Source: Empedobacter brevis NBRC 14943 = ATCC 43319
GTDB taxonomy: Bacteria; Bacteroidota; Bacteroidia; Flavobacteriales; Weeksellaceae
Direction: 5' to 3'
DNA length: 64,000 bases
Assembly (NCBI RefSeq): GCF_000382425.1
Contig: NZ_KB908292.1
Coordinates: 62,001-126,000 of the forward strand
Shown here: positions 9,375 through 20,955 of the stretch, one piece after another
Numbering within the stretch: the first letter of the stretch is position 1
How the letters are laid out: the number at the start of each line of letters is the position of its first letter
Position numbers and translations under genes: made by a program
The notes under the pieces: generated by a model
What the model was told of the DNA's origin: nothing
What the model saw: only the letters and a program-made list of their open reading frames with translations
The model's database searches: none

Positions 9375-9944
9375 TTAAAAAACACGTTTTTTTAAGAATT
9401 GTGAAAACATCGCCGAAATTGCGATGTAGAAAGATAAGAAAATTGAGAATAATCCGAAGAAATTTTTCACTGTAAATAAATTAAGTGTTTTATAATCGTC
9501 CGAATTTCTAAATGTTTCGATATCTTTTGCGACTTTAGGATCAGACATATTCGATGTAAATGTATCTAATAGACCTTGTTTCAAACTGTCTTGCGCCCAT
9601 TCTCCATAAGTATTAAAGAATACAAAAATAACAATCAAACTCATAATCCCTGCAAAGAAAATAGTATAGAAACCTACCTTAAAACCTTCTTTAAATGTCA
9701 TTAAGTCTTCTGATGATTGATGATGTTTTGCTTTTACTTTCGATAAATTGAAAATTGTAAAGAAACAATACAACGCATACAAAGGTAAAACTACAAAACA
9801 GCAGATCATAAAGCTGTAGGTATAATAATCTTTTACAGAAACTGTTCCGTTTAATGAAAAATAAAAGTAAAGTGCAAAAAACAAGGCTAATGTTATTGCC
9901 ATAAGCACCAAAGAGCTTTTGAAAATTTTATTAAAACTAATCAT
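9375..9944 (-). CDS. DUF4199 membrane protein
   Basis: This 189-residue protein has four predicted membrane helices (near residues 10-30, 40-65, 90-112 and 160-182), matching DUF4199, a Bacteroidota family of unknown function usually found just before a DPM1-like glycosyltransferase, as here. The ATG at 9944 lies only four bases after a TATCTTTG promoter box, so translation may begin at the mRNA 5' end; an alternative ATG 14 codons in would remove part of helix 1. It is the first gene of the four-gene operon. Confidence 0.85.
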   Translation of the reverse strand: MISFNKIFKSSLVLMAITLALFFALYFYFSLNGTVSVKDYYTYSFMICCFVVLPLYALYCFFTIFNLSKVKAKHHQSSEDLMTFKEGFKVGFYTIFFAGIMSLIVIFVFFNTYGEWAQDSLKQGLLDTFTSNMSDPKVAKDIETFRNSDDYKTLNLFTVKNFFGLFSIFLSFYIAISAMFSQFLKKRVF

Positions 9945-9948
9945 TCTG

Positions 9949-9956
9949 CAAAGATA
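9949..9956 (-). promoter_or_regulatory. -7 element (TATCTTTG) of the DUF4199-phosphohexomutase operon
   Basis: On the minus strand TATCTTTG fits TAnnTTTG, then CAGA, then the ATG at 9944. The spacing predicts a leaderless transcript, as at 4790 and 48610. The rest of the 408-base gap to pyrG holds the SRP RNA and its promoter, and the pyrG promoter. Confidence 0.55.
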
Positions 9957-10161
9957 ATTATATCTCGTAATTCTTTCTCTATTAAATTGTATGATTTAAA
10001 AAGGAATTTATCTTCATAAATTCCTTTCTTCAGCTACTTTTTACAATATCAATTATTTTTTTAGTTCTAATTTTCAGTTGTAAATCAATTCATTAATTTA
10101 ACCCGACCTAATCAGCAAGAAAGTTTTTTCAATAAACACTTTTATTTTATTAAAACTTTCT

Positions 10162-10169
10162 TACCTTTG
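10162..10169 (+). promoter_or_regulatory. -7 element (TACCTTTG) of the SRP RNA gene
   Basis: TACCTTTG matches TAnnTTTG and ends five bases before the predicted RNA 5' end at 10175, the spacing expected for transcription to start at the RNA itself. The same octamer precedes nusB at 54641. Confidence 0.6.
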
Positions 10170-10174
10170 CATCA

Positions 10175-10268
10175 GGCAAGTCCTACACAACCAGCTCCTG
10201 TTGAATCCTCCAGGACGGGAACGTAGCAAAGGTATACGGTCGTAGCGGTGTGATGTAGATCGCTTGCC
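10175..10268 (+). ncRNA. ffs: Signal recognition particle RNA, small bacterial type (4.5S)
   Basis: The 94-base region folds into a single long hairpin whose ends pair (GGCAAG at 10175 with CTTGCC ending at 10268). It contains the conserved SRP apical domain: GCTCCTGTTGAATCCTCCAG, then GGACGGGAACGTAGCAAAGG. The RNA binds Ffh and directs membrane proteins to FtsY and the translocon. A T-rich tract (TATTTTTATT) directly after the last pair serves as the terminator. There is no overlapping reading frame. Confidence 0.93.
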
Positions 10269-10322
10269 TATTTTTATTCTCTAAAATTACCCTTCACTTT
10301 TTTTTACCCCATAAATTATTCA

Positions 10323-10330
10323 TAAATTTG
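10323..10330 (+). promoter_or_regulatory. -7 element (TAAATTTG) of pyrG-yidC
   Basis: TAAATTTG matches the consensus and lies 22 bases before the pyrG ATG. A T-rich stretch stands at the -33 position without a clear TTTG. Confidence 0.5.
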
Positions 10331-10340
10331 CAACCATTGA

Positions 10341-13830
<3,490 letters not shown>

Positions 13831-13850
13831 TTTCGATATCATTCAATTTT

Positions 13851-13887
13851 AAAAAGTCCGTTATTAATTATTAACGGACTTTTTTTA
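13851..13887 (+). terminator. Rho-independent terminator of pyrG-yidC
   Basis: A 13-bp stem (13851-13863 with 13872-13884) containing GTCCGTTA/TAACGGAC is followed by a T run. It lies 20 bases after the yidC stop. Confidence 0.88.
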
Positions 13888-14024
13888 TTTTCTAATAATT
13901 TATTCTTAATCATGTATATATTCAATTAAAAATACTTTAATAGTGTACTAATTACACTTTTATTGAATAAATTGTTTTTTATTTATTATTTTCAGATTAT
14001 TATTGTCTTTAAATAATAATACAT

Positions 14025-14591
14025 ATGAATAATATTTACTCAATTAAAGATGAAACTGCGAATCCAGGGCCACTGGGTTTATTTGGATTTGCAATGACTA
14101 CAATTTTATTAAATATCCACAATGCAGGCTTCTTTCCTATTAATAGTATGATTATGGGAATGGGTGTTTTTTTTGGTGGCGGAGCTCAATTTATTGCAGG
14201 AGTTATGGAATGGAAAAAAGGAAACAACTTTGGAAGCATTGCATTTATGTCCTATGGAGCATTTTGGTTGACACTCGTTTTTACCTGGTTAGCACCTATG
14301 TTCGGTGTAGAAAAACCGGACGGAAACGCCATGGGATGTTATTTAGGAATGTGGGGATTATTTACCTTCATCAATTTCCTGCAAACCTTAAAAGGTAATT
14401 TAGTCGGAAAATTACTGTTTAGCTCATTAACATTTTTATTCTTTTTATTAGCTGCAGCTAATTTTACAGAAGATGAAGGAATTTTACATTTTGCGGGTTG
14501 GGTTGGTATTGTTTGTGGTTTTATCGCATTTTATGAAGCTTCTGCAATCATGATTAATCAGAAATATGAAAAAGCAATTCTTCCACTATAA
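14025..14591 (+). CDS. satP: Acetate uptake transporter, GPR1/FUN34/YaaH (SatP) family
   Basis: This is a 188-residue inner-membrane protein with six predicted helices. The family signature appears near the N-terminus as ANPGPLGLFGFAMTTILLN, and GGGAQFIAGVMEWKKGN is the second conserved segment. Members take up acetate and succinate with protons. The length fits the bacterial SatP group. It is a single gene between two terminators with no clear TAnnTTTG box in the 190 bases upstream, so its promoter may differ from the housekeeping type. Substrate assignment rests on family knowledge. Confidence 0.88.
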   Translation: MNNIYSIKDETANPGPLGLFGFAMTTILLNIHNAGFFPINSMIMGMGVFFGGGAQFIAGVMEWKKGNNFGSIAFMSYGAFWLTLVFTWLAPMFGVEKPDGNAMGCYLGMWGLFTFINFLQTLKGNLVGKLLFSSLTFLFFLLAAANFTEDEGILHFAGWVGIVCGFIAFYEASAIMINQKYEKAILPL

Positions 14592-14605
14592 ACAGACTTT
14601 CGTAT

Positions 14606-14645
14606 AAAAAAAATCCTTTATCAGTTTTGATAAAGGATTTTTTTT
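14606..14645. terminator. Bidirectional terminator between satP and the YeaQ-like gene
   Basis: A 17-bp stem (14606-14622 with 14629-14645) with a 6-base loop and A/T runs on both sides lies between the stop codons of convergent genes, so it can serve both. Confidence 0.88.
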
Positions 14646-14663
14646 ATACTTGAATTTAATAGT

Positions 14664-14978
14664 CTATTTATTGAACATCGGAGCCAATAATTTTTTCCAA
14701 ATAAACAATAGAATTAGAGCCCCTAAAATTGAGAAAATCCAATCAAGCGGACTGAAGAAACTAACTTCTCCGTCATGAGAAATTCCTAAAATTGTACGCA
14801 TATAAGCTCCTAAATAAGCCCCAACAATACCAATTAATGCTGTAACCCAAAATCCTCCCGGATCTTTTCCCGGCATAATGGCTTTAGCAATTCCTGCACA
14901 AATCAAACCGAACACAAGGTACACCAAGAAGCTCCAAACGCCCGTAATACCTAGCATAATAAATGAAGTTGTCATCAT
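14664..14978 (-). CDS. GlsB/YeaQ/YmgE family small membrane protein
   Basis: This 104-residue protein has three predicted helices and the family's glycine-rich pattern: FGLICAGIAKAIMPGKDPGGF, then ALIGIVGAYLGAYM. The family (transglycosylase-associated/YeaQ) is linked to stress responses, but its molecular role is unsettled. The final helix carries the added segment FSPLDWIFSILGALILLFIWKKL, which makes it slightly longer than the roughly 82-residue E. coli YeaQ. It is a monocistronic gene convergent with satP. Confidence 0.85.
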   Translation of the reverse strand: MMTTSFIMLGITGVWSFLVYLVFGLICAGIAKAIMPGKDPGGFWVTALIGIVGAYLGAYMRTILGISHDGEVSFFSPLDWIFSILGALILLFIWKKLLAPMFNK

Positions 14979-15068
14979 AATTAATAATATTTTTTATGGT
15001 TGTATAAATTGTTAAGCAAATCTTAACTAAAATCGTTCCAAAAAGATAAGAAAAGTTTTTGGATTTTG

Positions 15069-15076
15069 TAAATTTG
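15069..15076 (+). promoter_or_regulatory. -7 element (TAAATTTG) of glmM
   Basis: TAAATTTG matches the consensus 23 bases before the glmM ATG. No good -33 TTTG is seen. Confidence 0.5.
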
Positions 15077-15099
15077 TCTACTATAAAAAAATAAAATTT

Positions 15100-16482
15100 A
15101 TGTCTCTAATTAAATCAATTTCAGGTTTTCGCGGAACTATCGGGGGTAAACCAGGAGATAATTTAACGCCAATTGATGCTGTAAAATTTGCTGCTGCATA
15201 CGGAACATGGTTAAAAAAGCAATCAAATCAATCAGATTATAAAGTAATTATTGGCCGTGATGCCCGGATTTCCGGACAAATGGTTTCTCAATTAGTCTGT
15301 TCAACTTTACAAGGATTAGGAATTCATGTTGTCGATCTGGGTTTATCTACAACCCCAACCGTAGAAGTTATGGTAACACATTTGCATGCAGACGGAGGTA
15401 TTATTTTAACCGCTTCTCATAATCCAAAAGAATGGAATGCTTTGAAATTATTAAATGCAAAAGGAGAGTTTGTTTCTGCAGAAGACGGCGCGCAAATTTT
15501 AGCTTTTGCAGACAAAGATGATTATACATTTGCTGAAGTTGATGATTTAGGATCTTATGAAACTTTTGATGATGCCATTGATTTACATATTGAGAAAATT
15601 TTGGCTTTACCACTAGTTAATGCTAAAGCAATTCAAAATAAAAATTTCAAGGTTGCCATCGATGCGGTTAATTCAACCGGAGGAATTGCCATTCCAAAAT
15701 TATTACAACGTTTGGGTGTCATTCATTACGATATGTATTGCGAACCAAATGGACATTTTCCTCATAATCCGGAACCTTTAAAAGAACATTTAGGAGATAT
15801 TTGTAAAAAGGTGATTGATGAACAAGCAGATTTCGGAATCGTTGTTGATCCGGATGTTGATCGTTTAGCAATTATCGATGAGAAAGGCGAAATGTTTGGT
15901 GAAGAATACACTTTAGTTGCTGTGGCTGATTATGTTTTATCAAAAACACCTTCTGCTACGGTTTCTAATTTATCTTCTTCTCGTGCTTTGTGTGATATCA
16001 CAGAAAAATATGGACAAAAATATGTCCCTTCTGCTGTAGGAGAAGTGAATGTTGTCGTTGAAATGAAGAATACCGATGCAAAAATTGGAGGAGAAGGAAA
16101 TGGCGGAATAATTTACCCGGAATTGCATTATGGTAGAGATTCTTTAGTAGGAATTGCCTTATTCCTAACTCATTTAGCTGAACAAAATATTACTGTTTCT
16201 GAATTGAGAGCTTCTTATCCGGCTTATTTTATGGCTAAGAAAAAGATCGAATTGACTCCGGAAATTAATGTAGACGAATTGTTAGTGAAAATTCAAGACA
16301 TCTATAAAAACGAACAAATCAATACAGTTGATGGTGTAAAAATTGATTTCCCAACCGAATGGGTTCACTTGAGAAAATCTAACACAGAACCAATTATTCG
16401 TATTTATACTGAAAGTACTTCTGAAGAAAATGCAAATAAATTGGCTGATAAAATGATCGAAAGCATCAAAAATATCATCTAA
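15100..16482 (+). CDS. glmM: Phosphoglucosamine mutase (Bacteroidota type)
   Basis: This 460-residue alpha-D-phosphohexomutase most likely converts glucosamine 6-phosphate to glucosamine 1-phosphate for UDP-GlcNAc, feeding peptidoglycan, lipid A and surface glycans. Motifs are the phosphoserine loop LTASHNPKEWNALKLLN (near residue 104), the metal loop DPDVDRLAI, the sugar loop GEGNGGI and the phosphate loop RKSNTEPIIRIYTE. The start MSLIKSISGFRGTIGGKPGD is typical of the Bacteroidota enzyme. The subgroup is somewhat diverged from E. coli GlmM, so a phosphomannomutase activity cannot be excluded. It is monocistronic, with its own promoter and terminator. Confidence 0.88.
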   Translation: MSLIKSISGFRGTIGGKPGDNLTPIDAVKFAAAYGTWLKKQSNQSDYKVIIGRDARISGQMVSQLVCSTLQGLGIHVVDLGLSTTPTVEVMVTHLHADGGIILTASHNPKEWNALKLLNAKGEFVSAEDGAQILAFADKDDYTFAEVDDLGSYETFDDAIDLHIEKILALPLVNAKAIQNKNFKVAIDAVNSTGGIAIPKLLQRLGVIHYDMYCEPNGHFPHNPEPLKEHLGDICKKVIDEQADFGIVVDPDVDRLAIIDEKGEMFGEEYTLVAVADYVLSKTPSATVSNLSSSRALCDITEKYGQKYVPSAVGEVNVVVEMKNTDAKIGGEGNGGIIYPELHYGRDSLVGIALFLTHLAEQNITVSELRASYPAYFMAKKKIELTPEINVDELLVKIQDIYKNEQINTVDGVKIDFPTEWVHLRKSNTEPIIRIYTESTSEENANKLADKMIESIKNII

Positions 16483-16506
16483 TATAATCAATTTTAATTG
16501 TTTAAT

Positions 16507-16550
16507 AAATGTGCAAAACTCTAACAATTCGTTAGGATTTTTGCACATTT
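16507..16550 (+). terminator. Terminator of glmM
   Basis: A near-perfect long hairpin (AAATGTGCAAAA...CTAAC with GTTAG...TTTTTGCACATTT, one small bulge, 5-base loop) lies 25 bases after the glmM stop. Confidence 0.75.
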
Positions 16551-16574
16551 TATTTTGTAAATTAGTCTGATACT

Positions 16575-17948
16575 ATGGACGAAGATTTTTTTAACAACGA
16601 ACTGATTGAAGCTTTCGAACAAATGCTTGACAATCGTGAATATAAATATTACGATTCAGAGGATTTGGTCGAAATTATTGAATTCTATATTGAGGTAAAC
16701 GATAGTGAATATGCAAAACGTGCCTTAGATTTTGCTGAAAAAATGCACCCTGATAACATTGATATCAAAATTAAGAAAGTTGAATATTTTCTTTCTATTA
16801 ACGAATTGAAACGTTCAGCAAAATTAATTCAAGAGTTAAAAGATTTAGCATCCAATGAACTGGATTACTTACTTGTTCAGGCTCGTTTTTGGGGAATGAA
16901 AAATATGCCTCGAAAAGCAATCGGCTTTTACGAAGAAGCCTTGTTGATAGATGATGAAGAAACAGATTTTATCTGTAATTGTATTGGGAACGAATATTTG
17001 AATTTGGATGAAGTTCATTCAGCCTTGATTGCTTTTAAAAAAGCTGTAAAATTTAATCCAGAAAATGATTATTCTTTTTATTCTATTATTCAATGTTATG
17101 AGGAAATCCATAATCCGGATGATTGTATTGCTTTTTTGAAAGATTTTATTGATGATAATCCTTATTCTGAAGTAGCCTGGTTACAACTTGGCTTATTATA
17201 CAATTACAAAAAAATGTATGCAGAAGCTATCAATGCATTGGATTATGTTATCGCCATCAATCCTAATTCTATTGCGGGACATGCAAACAAGGCTGCTTCT
17301 TTGGAAGAATTAGGTGAATACAACCAGGCGATAGAAACATTAGAAGAAACATTAGAATATGATGACTCTCCTGCTGTAACCCATCTTAAAATTGGTGAAT
17401 TGTACGAAAAGCTGGAAAAACCTCAAAAGGCATTAAAAGCCTATCATATTGCGATAAAAGAAGATCCTCAACTGGATAAAGTTTGGGCAAAGTCTGCAGC
17501 TTTATATGATAAAATGGGTAATTTAGAGGAAGCGGAATATTACATTCAACGCGCATTAGAATTGAATGAAGATAATGCAGAATATTATACAAATTCGACT
17601 TATTATTTCTTGAAACAAATGAAGTTTGAAGAAGCCATAAAAAGTCTTTCCAGATTAGTTGAGCTAAAGCCTTTAGTTTTCAACACATGGTTCGCCTATA
17701 TTGAAACGCTGATTGCTATTGGAGAATATGAACAAGCCATAGCAGTCATAATTAGCGGTGCCTTGAAAAACTTCAACCGAGCAGAATTTTTCTATCAATT
17801 GAGTAATGTTTATTATTTAACTGATCAAGATCAATTAGGAAACGAAGCATTGAGTAATGCATTAAGTTTAGATCGAAATATTAAAGATATGATGATAGAG
17901 CACTACCCTATTCTTCAAGAAAAAATTGAACACTTAAATCAAAAATAA
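16575..17948 (+). CDS. Tetratricopeptide repeat protein
   Basis: This is a 457-residue soluble protein made almost wholly of TPR helices, with about ten repeats recognisable from residue 40 on, for example EVHSALIAFKKAVKFNPEN, MYAEAINALDYVIAINPNS and LEEAEYYIQRALELNEDN. There is no signal peptide or membrane helix. The acidic start MDEDFFNNELIEAFEQM is typical of this conserved Bacteroidota protein. TPR proteins are binding scaffolds; the partner is unknown. It stands alone between the glmM terminator and the AcpH-like gene. Confidence 0.85.
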   Translation: MDEDFFNNELIEAFEQMLDNREYKYYDSEDLVEIIEFYIEVNDSEYAKRALDFAEKMHPDNIDIKIKKVEYFLSINELKRSAKLIQELKDLASNELDYLLVQARFWGMKNMPRKAIGFYEEALLIDDEETDFICNCIGNEYLNLDEVHSALIAFKKAVKFNPENDYSFYSIIQCYEEIHNPDDCIAFLKDFIDDNPYSEVAWLQLGLLYNYKKMYAEAINALDYVIAINPNSIAGHANKAASLEELGEYNQAIETLEETLEYDDSPAVTHLKIGELYEKLEKPQKALKAYHIAIKEDPQLDKVWAKSAALYDKMGNLEEAEYYIQRALELNEDNAEYYTNSTYYFLKQMKFEEAIKSLSRLVELKPLVFNTWFAYIETLIAIGEYEQAIAVIISGALKNFNRAEFFYQLSNVYYLTDQDQLGNEALSNALSLDRNIKDMMIEHYPILQEKIEHLNQK

Positions 17949-18037
17949 AAGCAATAGAATTGTTGATGTTTACGTGATCTCCAACTTTATAGAAGACAAC
18001 AAAAAATAATGTATCTTTAATCATCAACAATTCCCAT

Positions 18038-18625
18038 ATGAACTTTGTCGCGCACCAATATTTATCTTTCGGAAATCATTCTCTTCAAATAGGAAATCTG
18101 CTTGGAGAAATCGTAAAAGGAAAGCAATACCTTAGTTATGATGATGAAATTCAAAAAGGAATTTTGCTTCATCGTACAATTGATACATTTACCGACTCTC
18201 ATGATATTGTCAAACAAAGTTCGAGTTATTTTCACGATACGCAACATAAATTTGCGCCCATCATCATTGATGTGATTTATGATTATTTTTTAATTAAATA
18301 TTGGAATGATTTTTCCGAAACTTCTTTTGAACAATTTAAATCAGCTTGTTATCAACTTTTTAACATCAATTACGATTCATTTCCAAAAAAACTTCAGGAA
18401 ACCATTTTTTATTTGTTAAAATATGATTGGTTTGAGAATTATTCGACCATAGAAGGTGTTCAAAAAACCTTGAAGGGAATTGGAAGCCGAACAAAATTTC
18501 AAAACAATCTGCATGAAATAATTCCGGTATTCGAAAAAAATTATTCACATCTCGAAAATGATTTTCTCAATTTCTTTCCTCAATTACAATCACACTGTAA
18601 GAGCTTTGTATTCATTACTCCTTAA
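18038..18625 (+). CDS. Acyl carrier protein phosphodiesterase (AcpH/DUF479) family
   Basis: The 195-residue product matches the AcpH family along its length: the start MNFVAHQYLSFGNHSLQIGN (compare MNFLAHLHLA in E. coli), GILLHRTIDTFTDSH with the metal-binding His and Asp residues, and FAPIIIDVIYDYFLIKYW. AcpH removes the 4'-phosphopantetheine arm from acyl carrier protein in vitro and is an HD-like metal phosphodiesterase. Whether this homologue acts on ACP is inferred. A TATCTTTA sequence at about 18010 could be its promoter box. Confidence 0.85.
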   Translation: MNFVAHQYLSFGNHSLQIGNLLGEIVKGKQYLSYDDEIQKGILLHRTIDTFTDSHDIVKQSSSYFHDTQHKFAPIIIDVIYDYFLIKYWNDFSETSFEQFKSACYQLFNINYDSFPKKLQETIFYLLKYDWFENYSTIEGVQKTLKGIGSRTKFQNNLHEIIPVFEKNYSHLENDFLNFFPQLQSHCKSFVFITP

Positions 18626-18695
18626 GTATTAAAATTCATTTTAAGAATTCGATAAAATTCATTAGTTTAGGGCTGTAAACAAACAGAAAACCACA

Positions 18696-20324
18696 ATGGA
18701 TTTAACTTTTAATAAAAGAGAGGATCATAATAAATTATTACTTTCAAAACTGCGCCAAAAACTGAACGAAGTTTACCTTGGCGGAGGCCAGAAAAGAATA
18801 GATGCTCTACATAGCAAAGGAAAAATGTCAGCAAGAGAACGTATCGATTATCTTTTTGACGATAAAAAACCTAGCTTAGAAATTGGGGCTTTAACGGGAG
18901 ATGAAATGTACAAAGAACATGGCGGATGCCCTTCCGGAGGAGTTGTTGTAAAAATAGGATATATTTCCGGAAAACAATGTATTGTCGTTGCGAATGACGC
19001 TACAGTAAAGGCCGGAGCCTGGTTTCCGATTACAGGAAAAAAGAATTTACGTGCACAGGAAATTGCAATGGAAAACAGATTACCAATTATTTATTTGGTA
19101 GATAGTGCAGGCGTTTATTTACCTATGCAAGATGAAATTTTTCCTGACAAAGAAAACTTTGGTCGCATTTTCCGAAATAATGCGATGATGTCTTCGATGG
19201 GAATTACTCAAATTTCTGCTGTAATGGGAAGTTGTGTTGCCGGCGGTGCTTATTTACCAATTATGAGCGACGAAGCGATGATTGTAGATAAAACAGGCTC
19301 TATTTTCCTAGCCGGAAGTTATTTGGTAAAAGCTGCCATTGGAGAAGATATCGATAATGAAACTTTAGGCGGAGCAACAACACATTGCGAAATATCTGGT
19401 GTGACTGATTATAAAGCAAAGGATGATAAAGATGCGTTAGACAGAATAAAATCTATTGTTGGTAAGATCGGGGATTACGAGAAAGCAGGATTTAATCGTA
19501 TCGCATCTGCAAAACCTACTTTAGACGAAAACGAAATTTATGGAATTTTGCCAGCTTCCCGTGCTGAGCAATATGATATGTATGATATTATTAACAGACT
19601 TGTTGATCACTCTGAATTGGATGAATACAAACCTGATTATGGAAAATCAATCATCTGTACCTATGCACGTATTGACGGATGGGCTGTAGGAATAGTAGCC
19701 AATCAGCGTAAAATTGTAAAATCGAAGAAAGACGGAATGCAATTTGGCGGTGTAATTTATTCTGATTCTGCCGATAAAGCTACCCGTTTTATTGCAAACT
19801 GTAATCAAAAGAAAATTCCATTGGTCTTCTTGCAAGATGTAACCGGATTTATGGTTGGATCTAAATCTGAGCATGGAGGAATCATCAAAGATGGTGCTAA
19901 AATGGTAAATGCTGTTTCTAATTCTGTTGTACCTAAATTTACAATTGTTGTAGGAAATTCTTATGGTGCCGGAAATTATGCCATGTGTGGAAAGGCTTAT
20001 GATCCACGATTGATTGTTGCTTGGCCATCTGCGCAATTAGCGGTTATGGGAGGAGAACAAGCAGCAAAAGTTTTATTACAAATTAAAGAAGCCACTTTAA
20101 AAGCACAAGGAGTTGAAGTTGATGAAGTGAAAAAACAAGAGCTTTTGGATGAAATTATAGCAAAATACAATGATGAAACAAGTCCGTATTATGCTGCGGC
20201 AAGATTGTGGACAGATGGAATTATTGATCCATTGGATACACGAAAATGGATTTCGATGGGAATTGAAGCTGCCAATCATGCTCCGATTGAAAAACAATTC
20301 AATCTAGGTGTTATTCAAGTTTAG
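18696..20324 (+). CDS. Acyl-CoA carboxylase carboxyltransferase (beta) subunit
   Basis: This 542-residue subunit has two crotonase-like carboxyltransferase domains and transfers carboxyl from biotin to an acyl-CoA (propionyl-, methylcrotonyl- or related). The N-terminal half has GGCPSGGVVVKIGYISG and the oxyanion segment SCVAGGAYLPIMSDEAMIV; the C-terminal half has VTGFMVGSKSEHGGIIKDGA and VVGNSYGAGNYAMCGKAYDP. The biotin carboxylase/biotin carrier (alpha) subunit is not adjacent and not in the window, so the substrate is open. It resembles methylcrotonyl-CoA-type subunits in domain layout. It ends at the bidirectional terminator 20341-20383. Confidence 0.9.
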   Translation: MDLTFNKREDHNKLLLSKLRQKLNEVYLGGGQKRIDALHSKGKMSARERIDYLFDDKKPSLEIGALTGDEMYKEHGGCPSGGVVVKIGYISGKQCIVVANDATVKAGAWFPITGKKNLRAQEIAMENRLPIIYLVDSAGVYLPMQDEIFPDKENFGRIFRNNAMMSSMGITQISAVMGSCVAGGAYLPIMSDEAMIVDKTGSIFLAGSYLVKAAIGEDIDNETLGGATTHCEISGVTDYKAKDDKDALDRIKSIVGKIGDYEKAGFNRIASAKPTLDENEIYGILPASRAEQYDMYDIINRLVDHSELDEYKPDYGKSIICTYARIDGWAVGIVANQRKIVKSKKDGMQFGGVIYSDSADKATRFIANCNQKKIPLVFLQDVTGFMVGSKSEHGGIIKDGAKMVNAVSNSVVPKFTIVVGNSYGAGNYAMCGKAYDPRLIVAWPSAQLAVMGGEQAAKVLLQIKEATLKAQGVEVDEVKKQELLDEIIAKYNDETSPYYAAARLWTDGIIDPLDTRKWISMGIEAANHAPIEKQFNLGVIQV

Positions 20325-20340
20325 AAATAAAAATATGTTC

Positions 20341-20383
20341 AAAAATAAAAGAGAAGCTAATTTTAAGCTTCTCTTTTATTTTT
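20341..20383. terminator. Bidirectional terminator; overlaps the 3' end of the sugar transferase
   Basis: A 17-18-bp stem (AAAAATAAAAGAGAAGCT with AGCTTCTCTTTTATTTTT) lies between convergent genes. On the minus strand one arm encodes the last codons (NKREA) and stop of the sugar transferase, so the coding end is part of the terminator. Confidence 0.85.
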
Positions 20384-20950
20384 AATTATCGTTTTGAACA
20401 TATAAACCAGGTCTTTTTTGAAACTCCAATTTTTAACATACTCTATATTTATTCTGACTTTATCCGGCCATAGCACAGTATCATTATACATAATAGGGTC
20501 TTTTACTTTCGATAAAATATCTTCTTCATTCCTGTATTTTAATTGGGCGGGGCCAGTGATCCCTGGCTTTACATTAAGCATAATTCTATCTTCTCCAACT
20601 AATTTGTCAGCATACCCTTCTACATCTGGACGCGGCCCCACAAAGCTCATCTCTCCTTTTAAGATATTGACTAATTGAGGTAATTCGTCTAATTTATACT
20701 CCCTAAGAATTTTTCCAATTTTGGTTACTTGATGTTGATTTGTCGTGATTGTTGATTTCGAGGTTCCTTTAATTGTTCGTATTTTATATATCTTGAATAA
20801 CTTTCCTTTCCTGCCCACTCTATTTTGTGTAAAAAGCCCCAATTGTTTCGTTTCAAAAGAACTTATGATCATCAACAAAACAATTAATCCCACTAAAAAA
20901 ATTAGTAGGATTAATGCAAGTATATAATCAAATATGTGCTTTATTAACAT
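20363..20950 (-). CDS. Initiating sugar transferase, monotopic phosphoglycosyl transferase (PglC type)
   Basis: This is a 195-residue bacterial sugar transferase. It transfers a sugar 1-phosphate from a nucleotide sugar to undecaprenyl phosphate, starting a glycan unit at the cytoplasmic face. One re-entrant hydrophobic segment (residues 8-30) precedes the catalytic core: SSFETKQLGLFTQNRVGRKG, FKIYKIRT, LDELPQLVNILKGEMSFVGP and PGITGPAQLKYR. The WcaJ/WbaP extra membrane domain is absent. It is the last gene of the operon, 5 bases after the Wzc gene. The operon also has a polytopic WecA-type enzyme, so two initiating enzymes are present. Confidence 0.92.
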   Translation of the reverse strand: MLIKHIFDYILALILLIFLVGLIVLLMIISSFETKQLGLFTQNRVGRKGKLFKIYKIRTIKGTSKSTITTNQHQVTKIGKILREYKLDELPQLVNILKGEMSFVGPRPDVEGYADKLVGEDRIMLNVKPGITGPAQLKYRNEEDILSKVKDPIMYNDTVLWPDKVRINIEYVKNWSFKKDLVYMFKTIIKNKREA

Positions 20951-20955
20951 TTCAA

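Noticed and set aside
19647-20036. 129-codon frame antisense to the carboxyltransferase gene
   Set aside because: It is fully inside a well-supported gene, with no domain and no promoter.
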